Shown here: positions 42,715 through 53,731 of the stretch, one piece after another | How the letters are laid out: each line of letters opens with the position of its first letter | Position numbering within the stretch: position 1 is the stretch's first letter | Source of the DNA: Bombyx mori | Taxonomy: Eukaryota; Arthropoda; Insecta; Lepidoptera; Bombycidae | Direction: 5' to 3' | Length of the DNA: 64,000 nt | Assembly: GCF_030269925.1 (NCBI RefSeq) | Contig: NC_085120.1 | Span: 10,009,501 to 10,073,500, forward strand | Made by a program: the position numbers and the translations under genes | The notes under the pieces: model-generated | Database searches by the model: none | What the model saw: only the letters and a program-made list of their open reading frames with translations | What the model was told of the DNA's origin: nothing

Positions 42715-43005
42715 ATCGCTGACAAGTTGCAGACGAGCCTGAAATGGTGTTAGTCACGTAAAAAGGAAGCCATCAGGTTACGTTGGAATTTTGGGACTGC
42801 AGCTCGACCTCCCAGGGTGGAGACCCAGAGGAAGACACAAGTCAAGGTGGAAAGATTTAGCCCTGAAGGACAAGAGGGAATGCAATTTTCCTGACGTGGA
42901 TGTCGAAGACAGAGCGAAATGAAGGAGAGAAATAAGGAAAGATGACCCCGCCACCATGCCGGATGAATATTTAGGAATAGAGGGAGAGAGTTTTTAACAC
43001 GGAAG
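42715..43005 (+). pseudogene. RTE-type LINE C-terminus remnant
   Basis: One frame gives 'WRPRGRHKSRWKDLALKDKR', then 'DVDVEDRAK', a TGA stop, and 'RREIRKDDPATMPDEYL'. This resembles the tail of RTE-like endonuclease/RT proteins, in which a Trp is usual at the stop position. 5'-truncated and decayed, with no poly(A). Confidence 0.6.
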
Positions 43006-43091
43006 AAAATAGTTTAGGTTTATGTTTTGCCTCTGTTTTCTATGTTTATTCATACACAGCTTCATGAATTAGTCGTGAAGTAGTAAATCAA

Positions 43092-43320
43092 TTGATTGAG
43101 GACACTGTAGTTAGTGGTCCTGCTAGACTAAGGTTTAGCAGGTTCATTTCCACATGAGGCAAGCAATCGTGTGACAAGCAAATTTATTTATATTTATATA
43201 TGTGTATGTGTATATGTATATACATATTATGTAAACGTAAGTAACGTAATATTAGTTCTCTGGTTCCCATAGTACAGGAAGTCCTATTTGAGGCCAAGTG
43301 ACCAAGTCATACGACTTTTT
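43092..43320 (+). repeat. SINE X
   Basis: Head 'actgtagttagtggtcctgc', B-box-like 'caggttcatttccacatga', a 'tatatgtgtatgtgtatatg' middle, then 'tacaggaagtcctatttgag'. More diverged than the 28088 copy. Confidence 0.65.
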
Positions 43321-43989
43321 CCCCCGTTTATATACTCATATTATGCAATTTAATGTTCTCAATCACGCTCTAAGTAACTTGCTTTGTGACACACAAATAG
43401 GTACACAAATGACATACTTAAAACGCGGTAAAAAAATAGAATTCTCAGTTTTAAGCGAAAACCGATACCCATATTTTAACACTCGCAGACTCACAACAAC
43501 CAAATGTGACATATTGCGTGTCGCTTTTTTTTGTGCCAATGCCGTGATATAATGCCAATTTCAGTGGGTCGAAGTCACAAATCATTCCGGGATTCGGTAT
43601 CCCGAATGAAATATGCCATTATTTGACGTGCACGTTACAGGTTAAAGGTATTGTTAAAGATATGTTATGCTCTGTTTTTTTGGTGTATGGGTAAAATCGG
43701 CACCAAAGTGCTATGTTATAAGCTCCCAGTATTGGTGAAGGTACGACCCAGGTAATATGAAGCAAGTTGATCGCCGAACGCCGATCGTATTAGCAAATGG
43801 CTACCTCCCTCTTCAGACTGCAACCCAAAGAGGATTTGCAGCAAAGCAATGGTATCCACTGACGAATAGAAGTTATTCGAATAAAATTTAGCGTGTCACT
43901 TCAAACATCAGGGAGTGTTGTGGTAAAAAAATGTTAAGCATTACATTGACGTGGGGTTTTTTAATTGCATTACTCGTGATGAAGCTGGT
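43321..43989. other. Non-coding DNA
   Basis: Nothing recognised. Confidence 0.4.
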
Positions 43990-44370
43990 GCGTACTGGTA
44001 AAGGCTCTTCGCAATCTCGTTTGAAAAAGGACATTTATAGCGCTCAGGAAACAGTTATGAGGGAAGTTTGTTCCAAAGCCGGATGTTACTGGTGGTAGGA
44101 CCCCTTGTGAGTCCGCGCGGGTGGGTACCACCGCCCTGCCTATTTCTGCCGTGAAGCAGTAATGCGTTTCGGTTTGAAGAGTGGGGCAGCCGTTGTAACT
44201 ATACGTTAGAACTTATATCTCAAGGTGGATGGCGCATTTACGTTGTGGATGTCTATGGGCTCCACTAACCACTTAACACCAGGTGGACTGTGAGCTCGTC
44301 CACCCATGTAAGCAATAAAAAAAAAACCTGGTTTCAGAGGTCTCTGGAAAGGACTGGAAATGAAAGTAGA
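43990..44370 (-). repeat. Old LINE C coding remnant, split by Bm1
   Basis: 'tcgtttgaaaaaggacattt' and 'cagttatgagggaagtttgt' to 'aaagccggatg' is diverged minus-strand LINE C coding. It appears to resume after the Bm1 as 'cagaggtctctggaaa'. Confidence 0.6.
44092..44328 (+). repeat. Bm1 SINE, headless form, inside LINE C
   Basis: Starts 'tactggtggtaggacccctt' and ends 'tgtaagcaataaaaaaaaaa'. Confidence 0.92.
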
Positions 44371-44789
44371 CTGTTTGCGATGGTGATGTGCTAAATGGTA
44401 CTAGGAGCAAACTTTCTTTTGTTCTCCAGTCCGATAATGAGAGATCGGTGCGTAAAGAAGAATCTCTCTACTTTTACGCTGAATGCTCCTAAGAAATCTT
44501 AGTAAAATCGACAAGGAATCCAACATCTAACACTTTGTTCCCGTACAAAATCTCTGCCTATCAAACAATCTCTGTATCAAAAAGCTTTTTTTGCTATCAT
44601 GTTAAGGTCACAATCGACTAGTTAAAGTCAGGTCATTGAGCTTATCAATACAAAAAAGCAATAGTCTATTCCATTGTCCAAAATGAATATACAACAATAA
44701 ATACGTTACGTGCAGAATTTTAGTAATACTTTTAATTAAGTTTTATATTTACACCGTTTTGTAACGAGGTCACGCAATTCCAAATCAAT
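44371..44789. other. Non-coding DNA
   Basis: Nothing recognised. Confidence 0.4.
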
Positions 44790-44885
44790 ATGGGCGCGGT
44801 ATTTACTTTGTAAAATCTACGGTCTCAGTCACAACTTAAAAGCAGTCGTACCGTGAGTTCGTTTACCAATCTAAAGAATGTTTTT
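44790..44885 (+). repeat. Decayed Bm1 remnant
   Basis: 'gcgcggtatttactttgtaa' and 'ccgtgagttcgtttaccaat' with 'ctaaagaa' is a faint Bm1 3' half. Confidence 0.4.
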
Positions 44886-45330
44886 AAAGCTACAGAAAAA
44901 GGGCTAACAACAAATCGAATGTTTAATTTTTCACTTCTGATTTTGATTTAAAGGCTAAAGGTATAGAATTATTGTATTATCATATGTCCTTGATGCGCGT
45001 GAAAACTTACAAGTTAATCGGAATTCTTGAAGCTAGTGAAAATGATGTTGAAAGATTTCGTTACATATAGGTCGGTCTAATAAAAAGACGGTATATCTTC
45101 AACTTGTGTCGACCCAATGCTGAGTTTAAGTATCTTCATATGAACTCCATTCTTTTCGGTCTCTTGCCTTTCGTATCCAGACCCTACCAAACTGTTTTGA
45201 CCTCGTCATCGTCGTTTGACTGCCCACGTTACGACGTCCAGTACAAGGTCTCAATTCCAGTACTTTTGTGCCCCACCGATTTTCAGTGTCATGGTAAAAA
45301 ACATCAATCGATCCAGTTTAGGCAAGGTTT
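44886..45330. other. Non-coding DNA
   Basis: A 100-codon chance frame (45104-45406) crosses into the GC-rich insert; no domain is recognised. Confidence 0.4.
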
Positions 45331-45530
45331 TCCGGTTTCTGGCCTCGGAGGGGATCGGACGTCGGGTGTAAGAGCGCAGGGGAGTCGTTTAGTGGGTAGG
45401 CCCTAAAACTCCTTGGGCGCGCGGTCTGCTCACAACATCTTACAGATCGTTGAGTCCCACATACCCCGCGCGCTCCTTAGGCACGGGGACCTCGTAGGAG
45501 TTTCGGTACCCGGCCCGAAAAAAAAAAGGT
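45331..45530 (+). repeat. Candidate LINE tail, GC-rich with poly(A)
   Basis: A sharply GC-rich block ('gtcgggtgtaagagcgcagg', 'ctccttgggcgcgcggtctg') ending 'ggcccgaaaaaaaaaa'. 'aaggtttt' lies on both sides (about 45325 and 45527) and may be the target duplication. The R1-like type is a guess from composition. Confidence 0.45.
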
Positions 45531-46045
45531 TTTTGACGAATCAAGATATGACGTCAAGTCATTGATTAAAATCACTTAGCCTAGTGATTGGCAACGCGCA
45601 GCTCTTTGTCTCTTCGGCTACGGTTCTTCCGCGTAAAATGCTTAGTTCAGGCTCGGAATGCTACCTTGTAAGAGACGAGTAAACATTTTTGAAACACAAG
45701 ACATTTTGAATAAGTTTCAATTGTGTGTTATCTATAGTTAGCTCTTTTGGTTGACAAAGTTTCCGACCACTGACCTAGATCATACACATTAATAAAATAC
45801 CGAAAATCCGGACAGCATCGGTGTAAATAATACAATACCGCGATGACCTCGAGACGCGCGGAACGTTGAACTTGTCAGAAAACAATTACATAAGTAATAA
45901 TCGTACGTTCGAAATAATAATAAAAAAAACATGGAAATATACATACGGACGTACGTAACATATTTAAAAGTAGTTAAAACGTAATCTATAACTATAAACG
46001 AAAAAAAAACACGTGTGGCACTCGGAGACTGCCGCGGTAAAGCTA
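45531..46045. other. Non-coding DNA
   Basis: Nothing recognised. Confidence 0.4.
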
Positions 46046-46052
46046 TAGCATT

Positions 46053-47014
46053 TATTTTTTTTTTGGTCAGGAGGAAATCGCCGGACTTCCGCCCTCCCCT
46101 GGGGATGAAGGGCGGGGCATGTTGGAGTCGAACTGACTAAAACCTCCTGTCGCTCAACAACCCGCGTTCGAACCTCGCATGAGACAGAACCCATGAAAAG
46201 GCAAAGGGGGGAAAGTGAAGCGTTTAATGCGGAGCACATCTCTCCCATCACCCTCCCCCTCGGGACGCCGGATTGGCGGTCGTCGGCGCCACGACCACCA
46301 GCCCTCTCGGTCGGCAGGCTATCCGGAGCCCGCCTGGATGGCGCCGGTTAGAATGGGTTATCCTACGGAATACCCCGCTGGGTCAGAACCAGCGTGGGTC
46401 GAGGATAGCCGGCCTTCCATCACCCGGATGCTCTTGCGTAAAACGCGTGCAGAGCAGCTTGCACGTCGTCTTCTTAGGCTCCCTTCGCCGGTCCCCAGAC
46501 CGACATGTGAAGGGGACCCGAAACCCTTAGAGGGCCAGGGCTTGGGCGAGATCCGCCTCTCTGGCCCCCGCCCGACGGCGGCGGGCTTGCGCGTCTCTGA
46601 CGCGCCCCGCCGCCTCCTTCTGTGAGATGGTGCACTCGCAGAAGTCGAGCATCGCCTTCCATGACTCGTCGTCGCCGAGCATCGATGCCACAACACTCAG
46701 CAACGACAAGTCGTTTCCTGTTTTTGCGACGAGGACACGGCGCCACCCCTCCCATACGGGGCAGGCGACGAGCGTATGCTCTGCCATGTCCAAGTCGCAA
46801 CCACAATGGTGGCACTCTACCGTCGGCTCGGCTCCGATCCGGTGCAGGAACTCACCGAAACAACCATGCCCAGTGAGCACCTGCGTGAGCCGGAAAGTGA
46901 GGCGTCCTCTGTCACGATTCACCCAATCCACAAGGACCGGGCGAATCGCCTCGACGGTCCTACGACCAGCTGAAGGATCAGCCAGCCGTCTGGACCATGA
47001 TTCCAGCAAAATAC
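46053..47014 (-). mobile_element. R1-like LINE, 5'-truncated
   Basis: Starts at a T-run, then the 3'UTR 'ggtcaggaggaaatcgccgg' (matching the insert at 36861), then ORF2 C-terminal coding. 'gctatagcatttat' on the left and 'gctatatttat' on the right could be target duplications with a 3-bp indel. About 960 bp and GC-rich against an AT-rich surround. Confidence 0.82.
46527..47009 (-). pseudogene. R1-like LINE, ORF2 C-terminal 160 residues
   Basis: Ends the RT protein of an R1-clade-style element. A CCHC finger 'CHHCGCDLDMAEHTLVACPV' sits near residues 63-82 of the fragment, after 'LTFRLTQVLTGHGCFGEFLH'. The tail is Arg/Ala-rich. Such a zinc motif after the RT is a hallmark of R1/R2-type LINEs and is thought to bind nucleic acid. 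The frame is open with no natural ATG at the left edge; it is truncated, not a gene. Confidence 0.8.
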
Positions 47015-47027
47015 GCTATATTTATAA

Positions 47028-47499
47028 ACATTAACAAAAGCAAAACATTAACTGTCCCCTTCACACTCATAAGCTAGACCGCGCGAGAGAGAGATGGGCA
47101 GACTTTTCATGATGCGTATGCAGTGTGACGTCAGGCCGCGCGCTTATTCACAAACACTACACAAGCGCAACGTGTGAATGTGTTGAGGCGGAGTGAGTGT
47201 TAGGTTTTTTTCGTTACGAAATTTCTTGATTCAGTCGCCGCGCTCAATGCCCGCGATAAAAGCTATGCAATAGCTTAAAAAGATAAAGTCGAAATGTGTG
47301 TGTGTTATTTACAGTCTCGGAAACGGCTAGGTACTTCGATGGAACGTTCAGGACGTCTTCAGAATGGCCTAACGAGAGGTCCATCAATCAACATAATTTA
47401 AATCAAAGAATGCGGTCAGTCGGCTCATTTCATAACAGTATAATGGTGGTAGCGGACTATCGAAACTATTTTGAAGTAGTAGCATATAAGCATATAAGT
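47028..47499. other. CpG-richer non-coding DNA
   Basis: 'accgcgcgagagagagatgg' and a TGACGTCA site at about 47132. No ORF with family features. It may be an unrecognised repeat. Confidence 0.4.
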
Positions 47500-47607
47500 T
47501 CACCGGGTAGATACCGCTATCCTGCTTAGTTCTGCCGAAAAGCAGTCATGTGTTTGGTGTAGAGGGTAAACCATCATTTATAGATTAGGACTACATGCCT
47601 CAAGGGA
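47500..47607 (+). repeat. Decayed Bm1 remnant
   Basis: 'accgggtagataccgctatc', 'gccgaaaagcagtcatgtgt' and 'catgcctcaagg' follow Bm1 order with heavy divergence. Confidence 0.5.
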
Positions 47608-48214
47608 AAACATTCGAACTGTCGGCTTAAGGAATCGTTTCAACCGCTCTCTATTTTCGATATCCTCTCTGTATATATTATCTGATTAAAAATGGTCACT
47701 GACCTTGGACGTCAGAAATATAAGGGGCAAAGCCAAGCACTAGACAACCCTCCTCTCAATAATAATATTTTTAGCAACGGCTTAATAATTTAAATAAATA
47801 AAAAAAATACAAAAGTGGGTAGGAACGATCGACACAGAATATTAAATCTAAGACAAGTGAACGCTGCGCGCGATTCCAGCAAAAGTGATCCGAGGTGGCG
47901 TGATGTCCCCGCTGGTCGGTCGGTTGCCCCTCCAGATGACGAGTTGCCCCTCCAGATGACGTCACGAGTCCACGTGAGTGCTCGTCGTCAATGGCTCCGC
48001 CCATCGACTTTGACTTAAGAGGGAGTCGCCTCTAATAATATAATATGAATACGAAAATTTACTTCGGAAAATCAGCAAAACGAAAAGTACACATGTCGTT
48101 AGTTAAACTATATTAAAAATACTTAGATAATTAAACGCCGATGTAGTAGAAACAGGGACCATTTATGACTAATTAGACCCTACAATAGCTTCGTAACTTA
48201 TGGTACAATAGATG
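47608..48214. other. Non-coding DNA with a 20-bp direct repeat
   Basis: 'gttgcccctccagatgacg' is present twice back to back at about 47923-47962 in a CpG-rich patch. Otherwise nothing recognised. Confidence 0.5.
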
Positions 48215-48440
48215 TGTCTTTTTCTTCTTCCTAGCGTTTTCCCGACCTAGTGCCACGGTCCGCTTTCCTACTTAAACTCCTGCTCTTAGCCCGGTCTTCG
48301 ACATTGTTCTGCTTGTGGTTTTTCTCCTTAATATCCACCTTTACCACATCCAACCAGGGTGGTTTGGGCCTACCATAGGATCTTGGATCTAGTATGTCGA
48401 GGTTGAGGCATCATCGGAGATGACTTTCTTGCAACTTATC
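48215..48440. repeat. Candidate LINE-derived fragment
   Basis: 'ttcctagcgttttcccgacc', 'tggtccgctttcctac'-like text and 'catccaaccagggtggtttg' resemble a segment seen repeatedly in lepidopteran genomes. Orientation and family are uncertain. Confidence 0.3.
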
Positions 48441-48539
48441 TGCTACGTCATGAACTCAAACATATTGTACAATAACTGTGTACTATTTAATATTTAAAAA
48501 TGAGCATTCGTTCGTGACTTTATAGATATAGCTTTGGTG

Positions 48540-48670
48540 ATCGTTTGTACCGCTTTTACGCCATTCCTTCGCCGTTAAGCAGTAAAATTGAGGTTTCGAC
48601 CTCATGTCTCAAAGCGAACGACGGCATAGACTTCGGTGGAGACTAACAACAGGTGAGTTCATTCGTTCGC
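48540..48670 (+). repeat. Decayed Bm1 remnant
   Basis: 'cgccgttaagcagtaaaatt', 'acctcatgtctcaaagcg' and 'caggtgagttcattcg' keep the Bm1 order. Confidence 0.4.
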
Positions 48671-48972
48671 GTATCGAGAAAAACCGATAATTCTTTAGAA
48701 ACACAATACAAAGCACATTTATCGTTCCGTAAACACCTTTCCTATTGACAACTGAACATCAAAGATTGAAATTTCCTTCCAAGAGTCCCGCATTTACATG
48801 AAAGCAGTAAAACGTCCTTTGACCCTTTTCTCCCCCGAAGCATTTGTTCTATTTATTCATCAGGGCTTCGTCAATTTACATGCGAATACGTATTTCCATG
48901 TGTAATATGTTTTCTTTGTGTGAAACTAATGTTGTTTTTTTGCGTATAAGGAAGAAATATGTTGATAATACA
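48671..48972. other. Non-coding DNA
   Basis: Nothing recognised. Confidence 0.4.
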
Positions 48973-48980
48973 AAATATAG

Positions 48981-49399
48981 ACAATACCGTCTTTACCATA
49001 AGGGCACATGGGGCCCGTGCCCAGGGCCCCCATTCTCAAGGGGCCCCGAAAGACCGACAATTTATCTCACACGGTTTACCTCAAAACATTTTTGTCGGGC
49101 ACATTACACTTTTTTCACAAATCAGTAATCAGAAGGTATTTACAAGGCATATACTATGCCTATTATAGAAGATTTTGCTCAACAGACATCCCGAAAGAAA
49201 CCGTTATCGAAATCGTAACCAAAAAACCAGCCGCATTCTAATATCATTAATGACATATTATATCATACTGTATTTGATTAACTACAATAAATGGTCATAC
49301 TCAGTAAAAAAATGTTATTATAATTCGCTTTTTTACTTTCCAAAAGGGCCTCAAATTCTTGTATGCCCAAGGGCCCCATCCTAGTTTAAGACGTCCCTG
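48981..49399. mobile_element. hAT-like MITE with 8-bp TSD
   Basis: The flanking 8-mer 'aatataga' is exact at 48973-48980 and 49400-49407. The right terminus reads CAGGGACGTCTTAAAC on the minus strand and the left reads CAATACCGTCTTTACC, an imperfect TIR. Subterminal 'ggggcccgtgcccagggccc' and 'gcccaagggccccatcc' are shared GC blocks around an AT-rich core. 419 bp without coding. Confidence 0.8.
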
Positions 49400-49632
49400 A
49401 ATATAGACCGTGTTTTTTTTATAATACAATTCATAAATGAAGAATAAAGCTTAGAAGTACAATTGTACTTTTATTACTTAAAGAGATTTCCGATAATCGT
49501 TAGATGAGCAAGAATGGAAAAAAAAATACATAAAAATCGCAGAGTGATCTTTAATTTACTGCCGTAAATTATGAATGCAGTATTGTAAGGACAAACTCAA
49601 ATTCATACATTAATGTTATACACACATTTAAC

Positions 49633-49974
49633 GTAACCTTTGCATTAGACGCCTTCAGCTCTAACACTAGGAGCAGGCTTAGGGACCCCGGTAACCGTAC
49701 TCGTCGAACTCGACAAAGAGTTCGCCGTGCAACCTAACCCATGAATCAGCTCGCTGAGTTTCTCGCCGGATCTTCTCAGCGGGTCGCGATTCCGATCCGG
49801 TAGTAGATTCATTCGCGAAGCAGTTGCTCTTGAGTTGTTAGGTCTCCTTCGGAGGCGCTCGGGTAGCTGTTAGCAAATCCCACCCTTCCTGGCTGAGCCT
49901 TTGCTCGCCCACCTGTCCTGGTGAAACTGGAAAGGCCTACGGGCCACCAGTAATCCTTCAATCATAAAAAAAAA
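49633..49974 (+). mobile_element. LINE A 3' end, 5'-truncated, with TSD
   Basis: Contains the last ~35 codons region and the full 3'UTR, including the hairpin ('tcgctgag' ... 'ctcagcggg'), ending in poly(A). The 9-mer 'acatttaac' flanks it at 49624-49632 and 49975-49983. Confidence 0.9.
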
Positions 49975-49983
49975 ACATTTAAC

Positions 49984-50461
49984 AACTTGAATACTAGAAA
50001 GAAATTTTGTTCGATGATAAAATATTTCATACGTTCCTTTTTAATAAACTGCGGAGGGCAAACATTCCTTGCGAAGTGTCCATGGCCTGACGAATAAGAC
50101 GCCCGGTATATTTGTATTGAATCCGGATAATATAAAGAATTCGGGTAATATTTTATTTTTTTCGTATTTGAAAATTTAAGTTTTAGCGTAATTTTTTATA
50201 GTTATGAAATGCAAATCCTATAATAGAATATAGACGAAACTGAATTAAAAACATAAAAAGCAGAAACAGAAAAATTCCATTCCTATGTCACGTTGTTATA
50301 GATTTAATAATAGAGATAGAAGCCAAGGAGGGTTGATGTCAGGTGGGCGACTAGTCCAAGCGATCCGCGAGAACGGGTCTATCGACGATCCTAACAGCCC
50401 TATTCTGAAGACAAATGGAAGTAGCTGGTATTTGGGAGCCCCATCCCAGAGGTGGGAGCAG
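49984..50461. other. Non-coding DNA
   Basis: A weak echo of the Bm1 head ('gtccatggcctgacgaataa', 'gacgcccggtatatttgta') occurs at 50078-50116, followed by no Bm1 body. Otherwise nothing. Confidence 0.4.
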
Positions 50462-50700
50462 TACTTGTGAGCCGCACGGGTAGATACCACCACTCCGCCT
50501 ATTTCTACCGTGAAGCAGTAATGCGTTTCGGTTTGGAGGGTGGGGTGGCCGTTGTAACTATATTGAGACCTTAGAACTTATATCTCAAGGTGGGTGGCGC
50601 ATTTACGTCGTAGATGTCAATGGGCTCCAGTGACCACTTAACAGGTGGGATGTGAGCTCGTCCACCCATCTAAGCAATAAAAAATAAATAAATAAAATAC
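50462..50700 (+). repeat. Bm1 SINE, 5'-truncated
   Basis: 'acttgtgagccgcacgggta' to 'ctaagcaataaaaaataaat'. Confidence 0.9.
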
Positions 50701-51093
50701 CGTTTTGCTCTGTTGAGGACTCCCAACATTTCAGACATATATAGCTCACGGGAACCCTTGGCCCGAATAAAAAACAGTCTTATACTATCTAGGTATTACT
50801 AAATCCTTTCTCCATATATCTGCTATATAAACATGATGTCATAATAATTACTAAACTCAATGATGTTCGTAACATCCAATCCAGTTAACGAAGATAGTGT
50901 GAGCTGAGATAAGGTGAATTGCGGTCTAGCATGCGATAATTAAGCCCTAATATATGGACTAGATGTTCGAAAGGGCCCCTCGTTCTAGGTAACATAGTTC
51001 GCGACTTAATGGGTGTGTCACCCAGTTAATGTGTTAATTATGTAAAGCTACGTTGATACAGCTTTGAAGCACGTGCAATTTTTTGTATTTTTT
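50701..51093. other. Non-coding DNA
   Basis: Nothing recognised. Confidence 0.4.
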
Positions 51094-51334
51094 TTGTTTT
51101 ATTGCTTAGATGGGTGGACAAGCTCACAGCCCACCTGGTGTTAAGTGGTTACTGGAGCCCATAGACATCTACAATGTAAATGCGCCACTTACCTTGAGAT
51201 ATAAGTTCTAAGGTCTCAGTATAGTTACAACGGCTACCCCACCCTTCAGACCGAAACGCATTACTGCTTCACGGCAGAAATAGGCGAGGTGGTACCTACC
51301 CGTGCGGACTCACAATAGGTCCTACCACCAGTAT
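51094..51334 (-). repeat. Bm1 SINE, headless form
   Basis: 'ttattgcttagatgggtgga' to 'ggtcctaccaccagta'. Confidence 0.92.
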
Positions 51335-51657
51335 ATAATGTACACAAATATACACCAGTATGTAATGTTTTATACGGTAGTCGTAAGCTGAGCTTTCCGG
51401 ATACTATGTAATTAGCTACTGAAACTTTGAGCTATTTCGCGTGATTATCGTCATTTAGGTTAAAAAGCGGCGATGGTGATAATAGTAGTATCGATTGCAA
51501 GAGGCTGACGAAGTTGTCGAGCTGTGACTATTGGGCTGTGATATAAGAAATCCGTGACTGAACTTCAAATGTGATACAGCAGAATTTTCAAGAATAATAG
51601 TCACAGGGCATCTAGTTGTTTTTGTTGTATTGACCCTGTCTTGCGCTTGCTCCTAGT
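51335..51657. other. Non-coding DNA
   Basis: Nothing recognised. Confidence 0.4.
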
Positions 51658-51686
51658 GTACTGGTGGTAGGACCTCTTGTGAGTCT
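51658..51686 (+). repeat. Isolated 5' stub of headless Bm1
   Basis: 'tactggtggtaggacctctt' plus 'gtgagtc', then unrelated DNA. It has the recurrent start but lost the rest. Confidence 0.7.
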
Positions 51687-51746
51687 TTCCTCTTTATAAC
51701 ATTAGTATAGATAAAGATAATAAATAAATAATTGTGAACAATCACG

Positions 51747-51945
51747 TGCGTTCATCCGGCCCTAATTTAGGATTCTCTGTATTATGGGTACATGGGTATA
51801 TACATAATATAGATAATGAACACCCAGGCAAGGAGCAAACAATTCTGTTCATCACCCAATGTTTGCCCGACGTGGGAATCGAACCCTCGACCCTCAGCGC
51901 ATCAGTCAAGGCCGCTAACTATTGCACCTACGAGTCAGTCCTCTT
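51747..51945 (-). repeat. SINE X
   Basis: In minus sense: head 'gactcgtaggtgcaatagtt', B-box-like 'agggttcgattcccacgtcg', 'aataca'-rich middle and 'cagagaatcctaaattaggg'. Confidence 0.75.
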
Positions 51946-51965
51946 TTCATGTTAATACTATTTAA

Positions 51966-52208
51966 CTACTGGTGGTAGGACCACCTGTGAGTCCGCACGG
52001 GTAGGTACCACCACCCTGCCTATTTCCGCCGTGAAGCAGTAATGCGTTTCGGTTTCAAGGGTGGGGCAGCCGTTTTAACTATACTGAGACCTTAGAACTT
52101 CTCAAGGTGGGTGGCGCATTTACGTTGTAGATGTCTATAGGCTTTAGTAACCACTTAACACCAGATGGGCTGTGAGCTAGTCCACCCATAGAAGCAATAA
52201 AAAAAAAC
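51966..52208 (+). repeat. Bm1 SINE, headless form
   Basis: 'actactggtggtaggaccac' to 'agaagcaataaaaaaaaac'. Confidence 0.92.
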
Positions 52209-52621
52209 GAGGCTGCCACTCAAACGCGACAGAACATCTAGTAATAAACCATTCCAGTACACCTACACCTATCCAATTTTTATAAATGAAAAAAAAATAT
52301 ATGATTGGATGTGTAAATACGAAAACAATATTTTTACAAAGAGCACGAAAGTCGTACATTAGAAGCATCTGTACAGAAGTTGTGAATGATTAATGTTTGT
52401 TGGCAACTTTGCCACGTGTAAAATATATGTATAGTTTGGAGGCTCGTATACTGCCGTGTACTTAGGGTTGTCCGGCTCTTGTTATTTTTTTTTTATAAAC
52501 ATAAAGACCCGAAATTCAAGGACTCGCCCGAAGATGAGCTGTTTTTTCCTTTCCTTAAGGCATGCATGCGATCGAGGCATTAACCAAAATGCACATTGTT
52601 CTGCGCTGACGCTGTCGCCCT
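52209..52621. other. Non-coding DNA
   Basis: Nothing recognised. Confidence 0.4.
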
Positions 52622-52768
52622 GTGCCATTGTAACTATACTTGAGACCTTAGAACTTGTATCTCAAGGTGGATGGCGCATTTACGTTGTAGATGTCTATGG
52701 GCCCCAGTAACCCCTTAACACCAGGTGGGCTGTGAGCTCGTCCATCCACCTTAGCAATAATAAAAAAT
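52622..52768 (+). repeat. Bm1 3' fragment
   Basis: 'gccattgtaactatacttga' to 'accttagcaataataaaaaa'. Confidence 0.88.
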
Positions 52769-52857
52769 AATAAAAATAATAACAATACGCCGTCAATTAC
52801 CACACGTCCTTATAGAAAAATATTTATCTCAAAACAGATCCTTAATGAGTGCACTGA

Positions 52858-53264
52858 TATCTTGATCACGCAGCATCCAGTCACCGTTGTCACCCTAGAC
52901 ACGTGCTTACAGATCCATCAGATCCAATAACCCTTGTATTAGCGACTTTCGCTCTAATACTAGGAATAGAGACCCCAGTAACCGTACTCGTCGAACTCGG
53001 CAAAGAGGTCGACGTGCACCCTAAACTAAGCATCAGCCCGTTTAGTTTCTCGCCGGATCTTCACAGCGGGTCGCGATTCCGATCCGGTAGTAGATTCATT
53101 CGCAAAACAGCTACTCTTGAGTTGTTAGGTCTCCCTTGGAGGCGCTCGGGTAGCTGTTAGCAAATCCCGCCCCTTCTGGCTGAGCCCTTGCTCGCCCACC
53201 TGTCCTTGTGAAACTGGAAAGGCCTCCGGGCCACTAGTAAGCCCTCAATCATAAACAAAGAGTG
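52858..53264 (+). repeat. LINE A 3' end, 5'-truncated
   Basis: Begins in the last ~50 codons of ORF2 ('HVLTDPSDPI' in the full element; here 'cttacagatccatcagatcc') and continues through the 3'UTR to 'caatcataaac'. The hairpin is damaged ('gtttagtttc' replaces the first arm) and small indels shift the frame. Confidence 0.85.
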
Positions 53265-53493
53265 AACTGTTTCTATGCGTTAAGGATGTCCTCTACTATT
53301 GTAACAAGTGTTGCGGATGATAAAATGGAATCATCTCAAGTAATACCTCAGAGTAATTCCGCCCCAATTCAGTGTTCCTTGACGTCCTCTGGTGTTCACC
53401 TTATCATGTAATACGCTTTTTCTTCAATCCTATGTCACAATATGTAGCTCATGTGAATTAATTTAATGACATAATAACGGAGGGCAACTAAGA
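53265..53493. other. Non-coding DNA
   Basis: Nothing recognised. Confidence 0.4.
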
Positions 53494-53727
53494 CATGGTC
53501 AACTGCCCCCAAAGTAGAATTTCCTGTACGGAAGGAATCAGAGACAATATATGTAAACAAAAATATATATGTATTTACGTTTTTACTATACAATAATACT
53601 GAGCAACCAGACAAAGAACAAACAAACCTGTTAGTCACATGAATGTTCGTCCGATGTGGGAATCGAACCGACAACACTCGGTTCAGGAGTCAGGAGAACT
53701 AACTACTGCACCACCCAGTCAGTAAAA
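53494..53727 (-). repeat. SINE X, most complete copy
   Basis: In minus sense: 'actgactgggtggtgcagta', 'tcggttcgattcccacatcg', a 'tatgtatttt'-rich centre and 'tacaggaaattctactttgg'. It abuts a Bm1 at 53732. Confidence 0.78.
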
Positions 53728-53731
53728 TTAT

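Noticed and set aside
45104..45406. 100-codon frame
   Set aside because: Runs from unique DNA into a GC-rich repeat tail; no conserved motif.
46215..46625. 136-codon plus-strand frame rich in Arg/Pro
   Set aside because: It is the antisense shadow of the R1-like LINE tail, a GC-rich region where long chance frames are expected.
47028..47290. CpG-rich stretch with TGACGTCA as a host promoter
   Set aside because: No downstream exon or ORF is recognisable, and it borders a GC-rich LINE copy.
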